A stretch of 64,000 nucleotides of DNA, taken from NCBI RefSeq assembly GCF_009363755.1, contig NZ_CP045417.1:1178001-1242000 (forward strand). Direction: 5' to 3'. A model generated the notes under the pieces. It worked only from the letters and a program-made list of their open reading frames with translations. It was not told where the DNA came from and ran no database searches. The translations under genes were made by a program, and so were the position numbers. Shown one piece after another: positions 1 to 8,599 of the stretch. The stretch comes from Halomonas sp. THAF5a. GTDB lineage: Bacteria; Pseudomonadota; Gammaproteobacteria; Pseudomonadales; Halomonadaceae. Each line of letters begins with the position of its first letter. Position 1 is the first letter of the stretch.

Positions 1-651
1 GGGCTGACGGCAGCCATGGCGATCAATGCCGCTTTGGCTGAGAAAGAACGCCAGGCCAGGTTCATCGATGTCTCGATGCTCGAGTCCGTGCTCGCGACCA
101 TGGGGTGGGCGGTCTCCAACTTGCTGGTGGCAGGTCGCTCCCCGGCCCCTATCGGTAATGACAACGTCACCGCCAGTCCTTCGGGGACCTTCCGCACCGG
201 TGATGGCCTGCTCAATATCGCCGCCAACAAGCAGGAACAGTTCGAGGCTCTGAGCCGGTTGCTACAGCATCCGGAGTGGATTGAGGACCCGCGTTTCGCC
301 GAGCGTCAGGCGCGGCTCGAACATCGTCAAGAACTGAAGGATCTGATCGAGTCCGCCTTGAGCGAGAACACCACCGAACACTGGTGGCACGCCCTCGTGG
401 CTGCGGGCGTGCCTGCCGGGCCTGTCTACAGCGTCGAGGAAGCACTCAACCATCCTCAGGTTCGCGACAGGGGGTTGATCGAGCGCTTCGACGAGGCCGG
501 CATTGGCCGCCCTCTTGAGATCGTGAGCGGCGGTTACCGGTTTGATGGCCAGGCCCCTCGCGTACCGACGCCCCCGCCCTTGCTGGGCGCCGACAATGAT
601 CGCTGGTTCGGGCCGCGCACCACCAATCACGTTGAGGAGTCAGACGCATGA
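1..651 (+). CDS. CaiB/BaiF family (class III) CoA-transferase, 5'-truncated by window edge
   Basis: The frame is open from base 1, so the true start lies upstream; an internal Met at base 16 is not a credible start. The visible ~216 residues match the middle and C-terminal part of class III CoA-transferases: the FIDVSMLES segment corresponds to the active-site helix of the family, followed by the linker and the small domain ending in a PLLGADNDRWF-type motif. These enzymes move CoA between organic acids through acyl-CoA/aspartyl intermediates. The residue at the usual catalytic Asp position appears to be Glu (by-eye alignment). The stop overlaps the next start (ATGA), so it is translationally coupled to a citryl-CoA lyase-like gene, which suggests that it activates the acid that the lyase then cleaves. 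Confidence 0.88.
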   Translation, partial: GLTAAMAINAALAEKERQARFIDVSMLESVLATMGWAVSNLLVAGRSPAPIGNDNVTASPSGTFRTGDGLLNIAANKQEQFEALSRLLQHPEWIEDPRFAERQARLEHRQELKDLIESALSENTTEHWWHALVAAGVPAGPVYSVEEALNHPQVRDRGLIERFDEAGIGRPLEIVSGGYRFDGQAPRVPTPPPLLGADNDRWFGPRTTNHVEESDA

Positions 652-1493
652 CCCAGGATTCTCTCGATACCCAGGCCGCGGAGTGGTGGCACACCGAGAT
701 CATCGATATGAAGCCCGGGGAGATCCGCTATCGCGGCTATCCCATCGAAGCGCTGATCGGCCGCATTGGTTTCGCCGAGATGATCTGGTTGATGACCCGC
801 GGCGAACTGCCGACTCAGGCCCAGTCGACTTTGCTGGAGGCGGCCCTGATGAGCGCAGTGGACCATGGCCCCCAGGCGCCGAGCATCGCCATCGCGCGCA
901 TGGCCATGACCTGTGGCAGCAGCCTCAACAACGCGATGGCCTCGGCCGTCAACGTGCTCGACGACGTCCATGGTGGCGCAGGTGAGCAGGCAGTAGAGCT
1001 CTATCAGTCTATCGAGGAGCGCCTCTCAGGCGGCATGCCCTTGGTCGAGGCCACAGAAGCGGAGCTGAACGCCTGGCGTGAGCGCCACGGCAAGATCGTG
1101 CCTGGTTTCGGGCACCGCTTTCACCCCGTCGACCCGCGAGCACCGCGTCTTTTGCAGTTGATCGATGAGGCGGCCGAACGTCATGAGGTCGATGGTCGCT
1201 ATGCCGCTATCGCCCGCGAGATCGAACGCCAGCTGGCAGAAGCGAAAGGGAAACCGATCCCGCTGAATATCGATGGGGCCACGGCGGCGATCTATGCCGA
1301 ACTGGCATTCCCCGCACCGCTGGCCAGAGGGCTGTTCTGTCTGTCCCGCTCCGTGGGCATCCTCGCCCACGCCTGGGAGCAGAAGTGTCAGGGAGGACGC
1401 AACAAGGGGCCTATGCCCAAGGGATGGCTGTGGCACTACGACGGCCACCCTCCCCGCCGCGTCGGCGACGCGACCCCCGAAACGTCAGCTTAG
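648..1493 (+). CDS. Citrate synthase-like protein, probable citryl-CoA lyase
   Basis: 281 residues, much shorter than a full citrate synthase (~430) and in the size range of the short citryl-CoA lyase-type members. Two of the three catalytic positions of the superfamily are visible: His108 in DDVHGGAG and His156 in PGFGHRFHP. The third (Asp) may lie in the NIDGATAAIYAEL segment. Expected chemistry is Claisen-type cleavage of a (3S)-citryl-CoA-like thioester into acetyl-CoA and a keto acid. It overlaps the upstream CoA-transferase by 4 bp and precedes a TRAP uptake system, so a pathway of import, CoA activation and cleavage is plausible. The exact substrate (citrate, citramalate, methylcitrate or another) cannot be read from sequence. 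Confidence 0.8.
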   Translation: MTQDSLDTQAAEWWHTEIIDMKPGEIRYRGYPIEALIGRIGFAEMIWLMTRGELPTQAQSTLLEAALMSAVDHGPQAPSIAIARMAMTCGSSLNNAMASAVNVLDDVHGGAGEQAVELYQSIEERLSGGMPLVEATEAELNAWRERHGKIVPGFGHRFHPVDPRAPRLLQLIDEAAERHEVDGRYAAIAREIERQLAEAKGKPIPLNIDGATAAIYAELAFPAPLARGLFCLSRSVGILAHAWEQKCQGGRNKGPMPKGWLWHYDGHPPRRVGDATPETSA

Positions 1494-1539
1494 GTTGCTG
1501 ACAAACGTAGCACGCTATCCTCGAAACGGAGATGACATC

Positions 1540-2544
1540 ATGTACAACAATTCTTTCAAACATTTGGTTGCCTTCACCGCTATCACCTCATGCCTGGCCA
1601 GCGCCAGCGCCGTTGCCGAAGACCTGGTCGTCAGCGCTACCTCTCAGACCTCTGACGACTATGCGCTGGCGGTGGCCTGGTCGAACCAACTGGCCGATGC
1701 CGAAGGTGGTCTGCGTTTGACGGTGGTGGATAACGGAAGCGTCAAGGGGCTTCGGCAACTGGCGGCCTCGCGCGTAGACGTTGCCGTCATTGGCGCCCCT
1801 CATTACCTCGATGCGGTAGAGGGAAAGGGCAACTTCAGTGAAGACCCGGAGCGCTATACCAGTGCCTATCAGAACTTCAAGAGCCTGTTCGCCATCAGCA
1901 CCAGTGCCGGCCAGTACGTGGTACGCGCGGATGCCGGTATCGAAGGCTTCGACGATCTGGCAGGCCACAGCCTCGCCATCGGTCGCCCGGGCGGCAATGC
2001 TGGGCGCGTTTCCAGCGCCTTCCTTGAAGCTTATGACCTGAGTCCCGAGGAGGACGTGGATACCCAGTTCATCGATTACAGTGATGCCTTCAATCAGATG
2101 GCCAACAATCGCCTGGACGGTACCTTCGTGTGGGGCGGTCTGCCCCAGGCGGCCATCGACAATGCTTCCCGCACCATGGATCTGCAATTCATCTCACCGG
2201 ATGAGACTCACATGCAGGCCTTCCGCGAGCACATCACGGCCGGTGAACACTATCGCCTGAAAACGATCACCGCCGAGGAAATCGAGGAGGCCTATCAGGG
2301 ACGTGTCAGTGCGGAGGGTGACATCCACTTCTGGAGCTTCCCCTACATGTTCGTCGTCGATGCCGACATAGATGACGATACCGCCTATGAACTGACCAAA
2401 TCCCTCTGGGGCAATCTGGACGAGATCAAGAAGACCAGCAGTGCCCTGAACCTGCTGCGCCTGAACGAAGCGGCTTCAGGCTTGACCGCCGATATGCATC
2501 CAGGGGCGGCCCGCTACTTCCGCGAGATCGGTCTGATCGAATAA
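1540..2544 (+). CDS. TAXI-family TRAP transporter solute receptor
   Basis: 334 residues. The start at 1540 gives a clean Sec signal peptide (MYNNSFKHLVAFTAITSC..., cleavage near SAVAED), preceded by GGAG. An in-frame extension upstream would run into the previous gene and is rejected. The mature protein has the TAXI pattern of a periplasmic binding protein (GSVKGLRQLAASRVDVAVIG, then IGRPGG). It would bind an organic acid and deliver it to the permease encoded 28 bp downstream. The flanking CoA-transferase/lyase genes suggest the ligand is a carboxylate that is activated with CoA. Confidence 0.88.
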   Translation: MYNNSFKHLVAFTAITSCLASASAVAEDLVVSATSQTSDDYALAVAWSNQLADAEGGLRLTVVDNGSVKGLRQLAASRVDVAVIGAPHYLDAVEGKGNFSEDPERYTSAYQNFKSLFAISTSAGQYVVRADAGIEGFDDLAGHSLAIGRPGGNAGRVSSAFLEAYDLSPEEDVDTQFIDYSDAFNQMANNRLDGTFVWGGLPQAAIDNASRTMDLQFISPDETHMQAFREHITAGEHYRLKTITAEEIEEAYQGRVSAEGDIHFWSFPYMFVVDADIDDDTAYELTKSLWGNLDEIKKTSSALNLLRLNEAASGLTADMHPGAARYFREIGLIE

Positions 2545-2546
2545 CA

Positions 2547-2562
2547 CTGGCCCTGGGGCCAG
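2547..2562 (+). promoter_or_regulatory. Intercistronic hairpin next to the permease RBS
   Basis: CTGGCC/GGCCAG stem with a CTGG loop lies directly between the receptor stop and the AGGAGG ribosome binding site of the permease. It has no U tract. It could protect the upstream mRNA or lower permease translation relative to the binding protein, as is common in binding-protein transporters. The function is inferred. Confidence 0.5.
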
Positions 2563-2571
2563 GAGGTTTCC

Positions 2572-4476
2572 ATGTCGGTATCCCCCTCCCACACTTCAGG
2601 GCCCGCGCTGCGGGCCCTAGGCTTGACCGCCTGCGCAGCACTGACGGCTTTCATCGTCTGGACGACTGTCGGGGTCCGCTATCCCGGTCAGATCATGTAC
2701 GGCATCAGCCTAATGCTCGGCCTGGTGGCGACTTTCGCCCTCAAACCCGGACTGCTCGCGCAGCGCCTTCCCGCTGCGGACGAGGCACTGTCGTGGCTCC
2801 TGATCGTCCTGACATTGGCCAGCAGCGGCTACTACCTGCTCGAATACCAAGACATTGCGGCCTTTCGTGAAGGGTTGCCCAATCGTCAAGACATGCTGTG
2901 CTACGCCGTCGGTACGCTACTGGTCCTCGAGGGCGCTCGTCGAGTCGAAGGCTGGACCCTGGTCGCCATTACCGGTGGCGCCATCCTTTACCTGCTCTAT
3001 GGTCATTGGCTCCCCGGTGTCATGGGACACCGCGAGTTCTGGCTCGATGAGGTCTTGGAGGTCAGCTATAGCTATCAAGGCATCTACGGTATTGCCTTGG
3101 CGGCCGTGGTCGACGTGGTGCTCATGTTCGTGATTCTCGGGGCCGCGCTTCGGCATACCGGGGCGGGAGACTTCTTCAACTTCCTGGCCCTTCGCCTGGC
3201 AAAAGGCAAGCGATCCGGGGCGGCTCAGGCTGCCATCATCGGTTCGGCCATGTTCGGCTCGGTGAATGGATCGGCTCCAGCGAACGTCATGTCGACCGGC
3301 GTGTTGACGATTCCCATGATGAAGCGGGCAGGTTATCAAAACCGTTTCGCCGGCGCCGTGGAGGCCGTGGCTTCCTGTTCGGGACAGTTGATGCCGCCCA
3401 TCATGGGGGTCGGCGCTTTCATCATGGCCGAGATCACCGGCATTCCCTATCCGAGCATCGTTCTGGCCGCGGTGATACCTGCCTTCCTGTACCTACTGGC
3501 CCTGTCCGGGGCTGTCGCTTTCGAAGCCGGTCGCCTCAACCTGAAGCCCGAACAGAGCGGTGATGAGCCTTTCGATGCCAAGCGTCGTTCACAAGGCATA
3601 GTACTGATAGCCGGCTTCACGACACTGATCGGTCTGCTGTTGGCGGGCTATTCTCCCACCTGGTGTGGTATGAGCGCTGCCGCCGTGGTGCTGGTGGTCG
3701 CCATGCTGCTGCCTAGCACACGGCTCAGCCTGAGCGGACTGCGGGATGTGCTGGTCGACGGTGGTCGAGACGGCCTCGCGGTGCTGGTTTCCTGTGCTGC
3801 CATCGGCATCGTCATTGGTGCTGTCAGCGTGACTGGCCTCGGCGTGACGCTTAACCAAGCCATCGTCAGTCTGGGCGAAAACAATTTGGTCCTAGCGCTG
3901 ATTCTTGCGGCCTGCTGCTCGATCCTGCTGGGCATGGGATTGCCGACGGCCGCCTCTTATCTGATGGTCATCTTCGTCGCCGGGCCCGCGATCTTGGACT
4001 TGGGTATCGGTCTGCTCCAGACGCACCTGTTCGTGTTCTACTATGCCGTGCTCTCGGCGATTACGCCGCCAGTGGCACTGGCCGTATTCGCTGCCGCAGC
4101 CATCACGGGAGATCGGTCTATCAGTATTGCCTTCAGTGCCCTTCGCTTGTCGGTGGTCGCCTTCCTGCTGCCGTTTGCCTGGGTGTTCCATCCCGAAATC
4201 AATCTCGAGGCATTATCGGTCGGCAGCCTTCCCATGCTTGTCCTGACCGTCGCAATGATGGCATTGGCCACGCTCGCGATCAGTGCCGCCAACGTGGGCT
4301 TCTTCAAGCGTTCGCTCAAGGGTTGGGAGCGTCTCGTGTTGGCGGGGGCGAGTATCGCAGCGCTAACACAAGGACTGGCAATTTCGCTGGCAGCCACCCT
4401 GATCATATTGCTGGTCGCCGCCCAGGTACGGCATTCGGCAATGATCGCGAAAACGGATTCGGAGGCATCATCATGA
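2572..4476 (+). CDS. TRAP transporter fused permease (4TM + 12TM)
   Basis: 634 residues, highly hydrophobic. The N-terminal ~150 residues resemble a DctQ-type four-helix small subunit and the rest a DctM-type large subunit, including the GSAPANVMSTGVLTIP and SCSGQLMPPIMGVGAFIMAE segments typical of the fused permeases that pair with TAXI receptors. It acts in the inner membrane as an ion-coupled secondary importer. A strong AGGAGG site sits just upstream, and the stop overlaps the next ATG. It forms one transcription unit with the receptor, the CoA-transferase/lyase pair and the lactonase. Confidence 0.92.
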   Translation: MSVSPSHTSGPALRALGLTACAALTAFIVWTTVGVRYPGQIMYGISLMLGLVATFALKPGLLAQRLPAADEALSWLLIVLTLASSGYYLLEYQDIAAFREGLPNRQDMLCYAVGTLLVLEGARRVEGWTLVAITGGAILYLLYGHWLPGVMGHREFWLDEVLEVSYSYQGIYGIALAAVVDVVLMFVILGAALRHTGAGDFFNFLALRLAKGKRSGAAQAAIIGSAMFGSVNGSAPANVMSTGVLTIPMMKRAGYQNRFAGAVEAVASCSGQLMPPIMGVGAFIMAEITGIPYPSIVLAAVIPAFLYLLALSGAVAFEAGRLNLKPEQSGDEPFDAKRRSQGIVLIAGFTTLIGLLLAGYSPTWCGMSAAAVVLVVAMLLPSTRLSLSGLRDVLVDGGRDGLAVLVSCAAIGIVIGAVSVTGLGVTLNQAIVSLGENNLVLALILAACCSILLGMGLPTAASYLMVIFVAGPAILDLGIGLLQTHLFVFYYAVLSAITPPVALAVFAAAAITGDRSISIAFSALRLSVVAFLLPFAWVFHPEINLEALSVGSLPMLVLTVAMMALATLAISAANVGFFKRSLKGWERLVLAGASIAALTQGLAISLAATLIILLVAAQVRHSAMIAKTDSEASS

Positions 4477-5399
4477 GCTTGTATGCTCCCCCTGAAACTC
4501 GCTATTGCGAAGTGTTCAGTCAGGTGCCGGAAGAGCTAAAACTTTACGATGCGCCGTCCGGCTGGATCGACGCCAATAAACCAGGGCAGCAGGTGCCGAG
4601 CTTTCTGGAAGGACCGGTGTTTGATGACCAGGGAAACCTCTATCTCACTGATATTCCCCACGGTCGCATCTTGTGCGTATCACCCGATGGCTGCTGGCGA
4701 GTCGTCAGCCAATACGATGGTTGGCCGAATGGCATGACCTTTGGGCCGGATGGTCGGTTGTGGATCGCCGACTATCGCCACGGCATCCTGGCACTATCGA
4801 CAGAGGGGGGCTCCCCGGAGCCCATCCTCACCCATTGCGGCAGTGAGAGCTTCAAGGGCGTCAACGATCTGTTCTTCGATCGACGCGGCAGACTCTACTT
4901 CACCGATCAGGGACAGACGGGGCTGCAGGATCCCACCGGCAGAGTCTACCGATTCGAGCCTGACACGGGCCGCCTGGATCGGCTGCTGGCAAACGGGATC
5001 AGCCCCAACGGACTGGTCTGCGATCTCGAGGAAAAGGCCCTGTACGTGGCCATGACCCGAGGCAACGGCGTCTGGCGGCTGCCGTTGCGCGACGACGGCC
5101 CCATTGGAAAAGTGGGGCTCTTCGTGGCTCTGGCGGGTGGTGTCTCCGGCGCCGATGGCCTCGCGCTCGATGAGGCCGGCAACCTTTTCGTATGTGACGC
5201 GGGTAATGGCTGCGTATGGGTGTTTGATCGTCATGGTGTGCCACTTTGGCGCCTGCGTTCCCCGACCGAGGGGCGAACGCTCACCAATCTGGCCTTCGGT
5301 GGCCCGGACCGGCGAACGCTCTATATGACGGAATCAGCAACGGGTTCACTGTTAACGATTCAGGTAGACACGCCTGGGAAGTTGTGCATGTACAGCTAA
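4473..5399 (+). CDS. SMP-30/gluconolactonase family protein
   Basis: 308 residues. The start at 4473 overlaps the permease stop (ATGA) and follows GGAGG at 4461-4465; a longer frame upstream lies inside the permease and is rejected. The repeated six-bladed propeller pattern is clear (FLEGPVFDDQGNLYLTD, WPNGMTFGPDGRLWIAD, VNDLFFDRRGRLYFTD, GADGLALDEAGNLFVCD). The EGP glutamate, the ND asparagine and the GADG aspartate match the metal ligands of the family. It probably hydrolyses a lactone, either a pathway intermediate or the imported compound. It is the last gene of the operon and converges with the downstream regulator. Confidence 0.87.
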   Translation: MSLYAPPETRYCEVFSQVPEELKLYDAPSGWIDANKPGQQVPSFLEGPVFDDQGNLYLTDIPHGRILCVSPDGCWRVVSQYDGWPNGMTFGPDGRLWIADYRHGILALSTEGGSPEPILTHCGSESFKGVNDLFFDRRGRLYFTDQGQTGLQDPTGRVYRFEPDTGRLDRLLANGISPNGLVCDLEEKALYVAMTRGNGVWRLPLRDDGPIGKVGLFVALAGGVSGADGLALDEAGNLFVCDAGNGCVWVFDRHGVPLWRLRSPTEGRTLTNLAFGGPDRRTLYMTESATGSLLTIQVDTPGKLCMYS

Positions 5400-5501
5400 A
5401 CGGATTGGCTAGGTTTTCGCCTGGTTATTGTTTGACTGATAGTCAGGCGATATTTGAGAAAAAAGCCCCATACGTTGACCACTAAGCTTGTTTATGAAGG
5501 T

Positions 5502-6599
5502 TTAAGTGGCTCGATGCTCGATTTCTAACGAACTTGTAAAGCGCTTTCTATATTCACGAGGCGAAATCTCCAGGTGGCGTTCGAAAGCAAGTAATAGCCC
5601 ATCTGATGTATCGTAGCCGCACCAGTTGGCGATTCTTGAAATCGGTTCGTGAGTGCTTTCAAGGTACTGCCGCGCGCGATCTACTCGACGTTGCTCAATG
5701 AAGCGACCCGGAGGAATACCCACTCGTTCTCGAAATTTTCGGTTGAAGCTCCTCAGGCTAAGATTGAAGTGATCAGCGAGTTTTTCAAGGCGCAAGTCAC
5801 CTTCAAGATGATCCACGATATATTGCACGAAAGGATCCGCGGGGGTATCAAAATCGTGGGGAGCCGTTTGGGCATGGAATTGAGCCTGGTTGCCGGGACG
5901 CTTCATGAACATCACCATCGCCTGAGCAACCCTTCGTGCCAATTCGGGGCCGAGATCTTCTTCAATCAATGCGATAGCGAGATCTATAGCAGCCGTGACG
6001 CCAGCCGCCGTATAAACACCGTCATCCCTGATATACATACGTTCCGGAATGAGTTTGACCTTGGGGTACCGCTTCCGGAAGTCGTTAGCCGCGGCCCAGT
6101 GCGTGGTTGCTGACTTTCCATCGAGAAGCCCCGCCTCAGCCAGGATGAACGCCCCGGTGCAGGCACTGACGGTGCGGCGAACGCGCGGCACCATCTTCCT
6201 GATCCAGTCAATGAAGTCGGTGTCATTTAGGCATTCATCGTCATCATCGGCAGCCTGGACGATCAGTGTGTCCACTGCGCCCTCGAGCTCATCATAGGCT
6301 TTGGATGCCACGATGCTGAGCCCTTGGACGTTGTAAATCGTTCCCTTTCCACGTGATACGACTTCCACTTGATAGGCGGGAGGTTGACCGGCCTGTTCCA
6401 AAAAGAACGTCGTTTCTGAAAAAGTTCTTATAAAATCAATATATTCCAAAGAAGAAGAGGCATGGTTGGTGACAATGACGACACGTCGTGGGAAGCCCTC
6501 TCCATTCAACGTGGTTTGTAGCGTGGGAACTTGGTAGTGAGGCATGGGCAATCCAAAGGGGGGGGAGCAATATGGCACGATCGTCGGGATATCTGTCAT
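5502..6599 (-). CDS. GlxA-type transcriptional regulator (DJ-1/PfpI domain + AraC HTH)
   Basis: 365 residues from the ATG at 6599; a second candidate start is 6545 (MPHYQVPTL), and neither has a strong Shine-Dalgarno. The N-terminal ~200 residues form a DJ-1/PfpI-like sensor domain with the SACTGAFILAEAGLLDG elbow containing the conserved Cys. The C-terminal ~110 residues are an AraC/XylS DNA-binding domain (LRLEKLADHFNLSLRSFNRKF ... ISRIANWCGYDTSDGLLLAF). It is divergent from the PEP mutase-family gene with ~65 bp between starts, so it likely controls that gene. Its base composition is more AT-rich than the operon to the left. Confidence 0.88.
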   Translation of the reverse strand: MTDIPTIVPYCSPPFGLPMPHYQVPTLQTTLNGEGFPRRVVIVTNHASSSLEYIDFIRTFSETTFFLEQAGQPPAYQVEVVSRGKGTIYNVQGLSIVASKAYDELEGAVDTLIVQAADDDDECLNDTDFIDWIRKMVPRVRRTVSACTGAFILAEAGLLDGKSATTHWAAANDFRKRYPKVKLIPERMYIRDDGVYTAAGVTAAIDLAIALIEEDLGPELARRVAQAMVMFMKRPGNQAQFHAQTAPHDFDTPADPFVQYIVDHLEGDLRLEKLADHFNLSLRSFNRKFRERVGIPPGRFIEQRRVDRARQYLESTHEPISRIANWCGYDTSDGLLLAFERHLEISPREYRKRFTSSLEIEHRAT

Positions 6600-6664
6600 T
6601 GTGACACGGCTTTGACAGTTACACCATCTAGGATTGAAAAACGCAGTTACTGAGAGGGCGAGAA

Positions 6665-7477
6665 ATGCCGACACAGCTGGAGAAAGCTCAGACAATGAAG
6701 GCCCTTCACGAAGGTTCTGAGACCTTCCTGATACCAGGGCCGTGGGATGTTGCCTCGGCGCGCGTATTCGAGGCACTCGGATTTCAGGCGCTGGCCACGA
6801 CGAGCGGTGGGCTGGCGTACGCCCTGGGCAAGCTTGATGGGGAAGTCACTCTCGATGAGAAGCTGGCCCATTGCCGCGCTCTTTCAGCGGCTACCCAGAT
6901 CCCGATCACGGCCGATTTGGAGAATGGCTACTCTCACCACCCGGACGGTGTTGCGGAAACGATTCGCCGGATTGCAGAAACGGGCGTTGTTGGTGGGTCT
7001 ATAGAGGACTGGAGTGGTGAGGGCATCTACGACTTCAACCATGCTGTCGAACGGATCGAGGCAGCGGTCGAGGCTGCGAGGACGCTCGATATTCCGTTTG
7101 CCGTCATTGGCCGCTGTGAGAATTTGCTTCGCGGGAAGAATGACATGGACGATACCATTCGCCGCTTGAAAGCCTATGAAGCTGCAGGCGCTGATGTCTT
7201 GTTTGCTCCCGGTTTGCGCACGGCGGAGGAAGTCAAAGCGGTGGTGGATGAGATCAAGACTCCGCTGAGCGTTGTGGCAATGTCGCCCGATCTCTCGGTT
7301 GCCAAGCTGGCCGAGGCCGGTGCAAGAAGGGTAAGTATCGGAGCCGCCATGGCGATGGCTGCCTACGCCGCCCTGATCGAGGGGGCGCGCGAGATGAAGG
7401 AAGAGGGCACTTTCGATTGGATGAAAAATCTCTCATCGGAAAACGCTATAGAGCCGTTGCTCACGTCTCGGCGTTAA
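6665..7477 (+). CDS. Isocitrate lyase/PEP mutase family protein
   Basis: 270 residues with the (beta/alpha)8 PEP mutase/isocitrate lyase pattern: PGPWDVASARVFEALGF at the N-terminus, ITADLENGY (metal-binding acidic motif), GGSIEDW, and AVIGRCENLL. It lacks the KKCGH signature of true isocitrate lyases, so it belongs to the oxaloacetate hydrolase/decarboxylase and 2-methylisocitrate lyase-like group that acts on C-C or C-P bonds of small acids. Reaction unknown. The preceding gene is a divergent GlxA regulator, which probably regulates it. Confidence 0.85.
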   Translation: MPTQLEKAQTMKALHEGSETFLIPGPWDVASARVFEALGFQALATTSGGLAYALGKLDGEVTLDEKLAHCRALSAATQIPITADLENGYSHHPDGVAETIRRIAETGVVGGSIEDWSGEGIYDFNHAVERIEAAVEAARTLDIPFAVIGRCENLLRGKNDMDDTIRRLKAYEAAGADVLFAPGLRTAEEVKAVVDEIKTPLSVVAMSPDLSVAKLAEAGARRVSIGAAMAMAAYAALIEGAREMKEEGTFDWMKNLSSENAIEPLLTSRR

Positions 7478-7721
7478 TTCGAAGCAATCACAAAGCGCAT
7501 GCATCTAACGTTGTTTTATCTGAAGTTATAATAACTTGGAGTTATGCAGTCGTAGGCCTTCTAATGCGGCTTGAAGATGATGAATGACTATTAAGGGTCA
7601 AGCCTGAAGCGCCAAAATTAACTGCCGGTCTATTTTGTCTCATTATGTCAAGAAGTTTGGGTGATTATCGTTTCACTGGCACGTCCATATCTGAGATAGT
7701 TGAAGCACCAGGAGTAAGCCG

Positions 7722-8117
7722 ATGAATGACGTTCAAAAGAAAATCCGTGATGAAATTTTCAGGCTCGAACGCGCTGCCAATGAACACTGGCAAAAAGGCG
7801 ATCTCGATTTTTTAGATAATGAAATCATTATTCCTGAAACTGTTCAGCTTACTCCCGGAATGGCGTTAATGGACGGCACTGGCTACTCCAACTGGATGCG
7901 GGAAATTTCTGCGGTTGAAGGTCTCAACTTCAGCTTCGAGCCTACGAACATTGAAGTCAGTGAGTCTGGCGAAATGGCTTACGTCATCGGTGAAACCAAG
8001 TTGGAGCAAGCCGGGGAGCACGCCCGTATCGGGAAATTCGTTTCCATTTGGCGAGATATCGATGGAAACGGAAAGTGGCGCTGTGTTGTTGAGGCCAATA
8101 ATTTCAACGACGCATAG
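7722..8117 (+). CDS. NTF2-like/SnoaL-DUF4440 family protein
   Basis: 131 residues, start preceded by AGGAG. Pattern of an NTF2-like alpha+beta cone fold: an N-terminal helix (IRDEIFRLERAANEHWQKGDLDFL), then alternating strands ending in FVSIWRDIDGNGKWRCVVEANNF. Such proteins are small ligand-binding or isomerase-like units, but no catalytic residues can be assigned. It is paralogous to the next gene (shared SFEPTNIEVSESGEMAYVIGE versus SFQPTGAEISSSGDMAFAYGE), indicating a local duplication that has diverged strongly. A ~240 bp AT-rich gap separates it from the gene upstream. Confidence 0.8.
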   Translation: MNDVQKKIRDEIFRLERAANEHWQKGDLDFLDNEIIIPETVQLTPGMALMDGTGYSNWMREISAVEGLNFSFEPTNIEVSESGEMAYVIGETKLEQAGEHARIGKFVSIWRDIDGNGKWRCVVEANNFNDA

Positions 8118-8175
8118 CCTGGCAGAGATATTTACAGGGTTGAGCGACCGCCGAGAAAAAATGGAGAAGGTTGAG

Positions 8176-8559
8176 ATGACAGACCAAATTGATACTGCAG
8201 ACCACATCCTGGAATTGGAACGCATGACCTCGAGGCTGTTGGCGACGGGGGATGTGGACAAGATGATGGAATACATGGCTGAAGACGTGAAGCTCCTTAA
8301 CCCGGGAATGGAACTTCTTGTCGGTAATCACCACGAAAAAGAAGGCCTGGAGGCGGCCCGGGACACCGAAGGCTTGGACATGTCATTCCAACCTACGGGT
8401 GCCGAGATCAGCTCATCCGGTGACATGGCCTTCGCCTACGGTGAAATTTCCATGAAACTTCCTGACGGAAGCCAGCAGACAGAAAAATATGTCACTATCT
8501 GGAGGAAGAAGCACGGAAAGTGGCAGGTCGTTCTGCAAGCACGCAATGCAAATGAGTAA
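8176..8559 (+). CDS. NTF2-like/SnoaL-DUF4440 family protein, paralogue of upstream gene
   Basis: 127 residues from the ATG at 8176, which has AGAAGG about 5 nt upstream; an in-frame ATG at 8161 is the alternative. The fold signature is NTF2-like: an N-terminal helix with ERMTSRLLATGDVDKMMEYMAEDVKLLNPGM, then strands ending in EKYVTIWRKKHGKWQVVLQARN. It resembles the preceding protein along its whole length. It sits 58 nt after the paralogue and 40 nt before the DsbA-like gene, so co-transcription is likely. Function unknown. Confidence 0.78.
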   Translation: MTDQIDTADHILELERMTSRLLATGDVDKMMEYMAEDVKLLNPGMELLVGNHHEKEGLEAARDTEGLDMSFQPTGAEISSSGDMAFAYGEISMKLPDGSQQTEKYVTIWRKKHGKWQVVLQARNANE

Positions 8560-8599
8560 GCCAAAACGCAGTCGTTTAACTTACCCCAAAGGATCCCAT

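Noticed and set aside
1273..1539. Longer N-terminus for the TAXI receptor
   Set aside because: The extension lies inside the citryl-CoA lyase gene in another frame and would bury the obvious signal peptide that begins at 1540.
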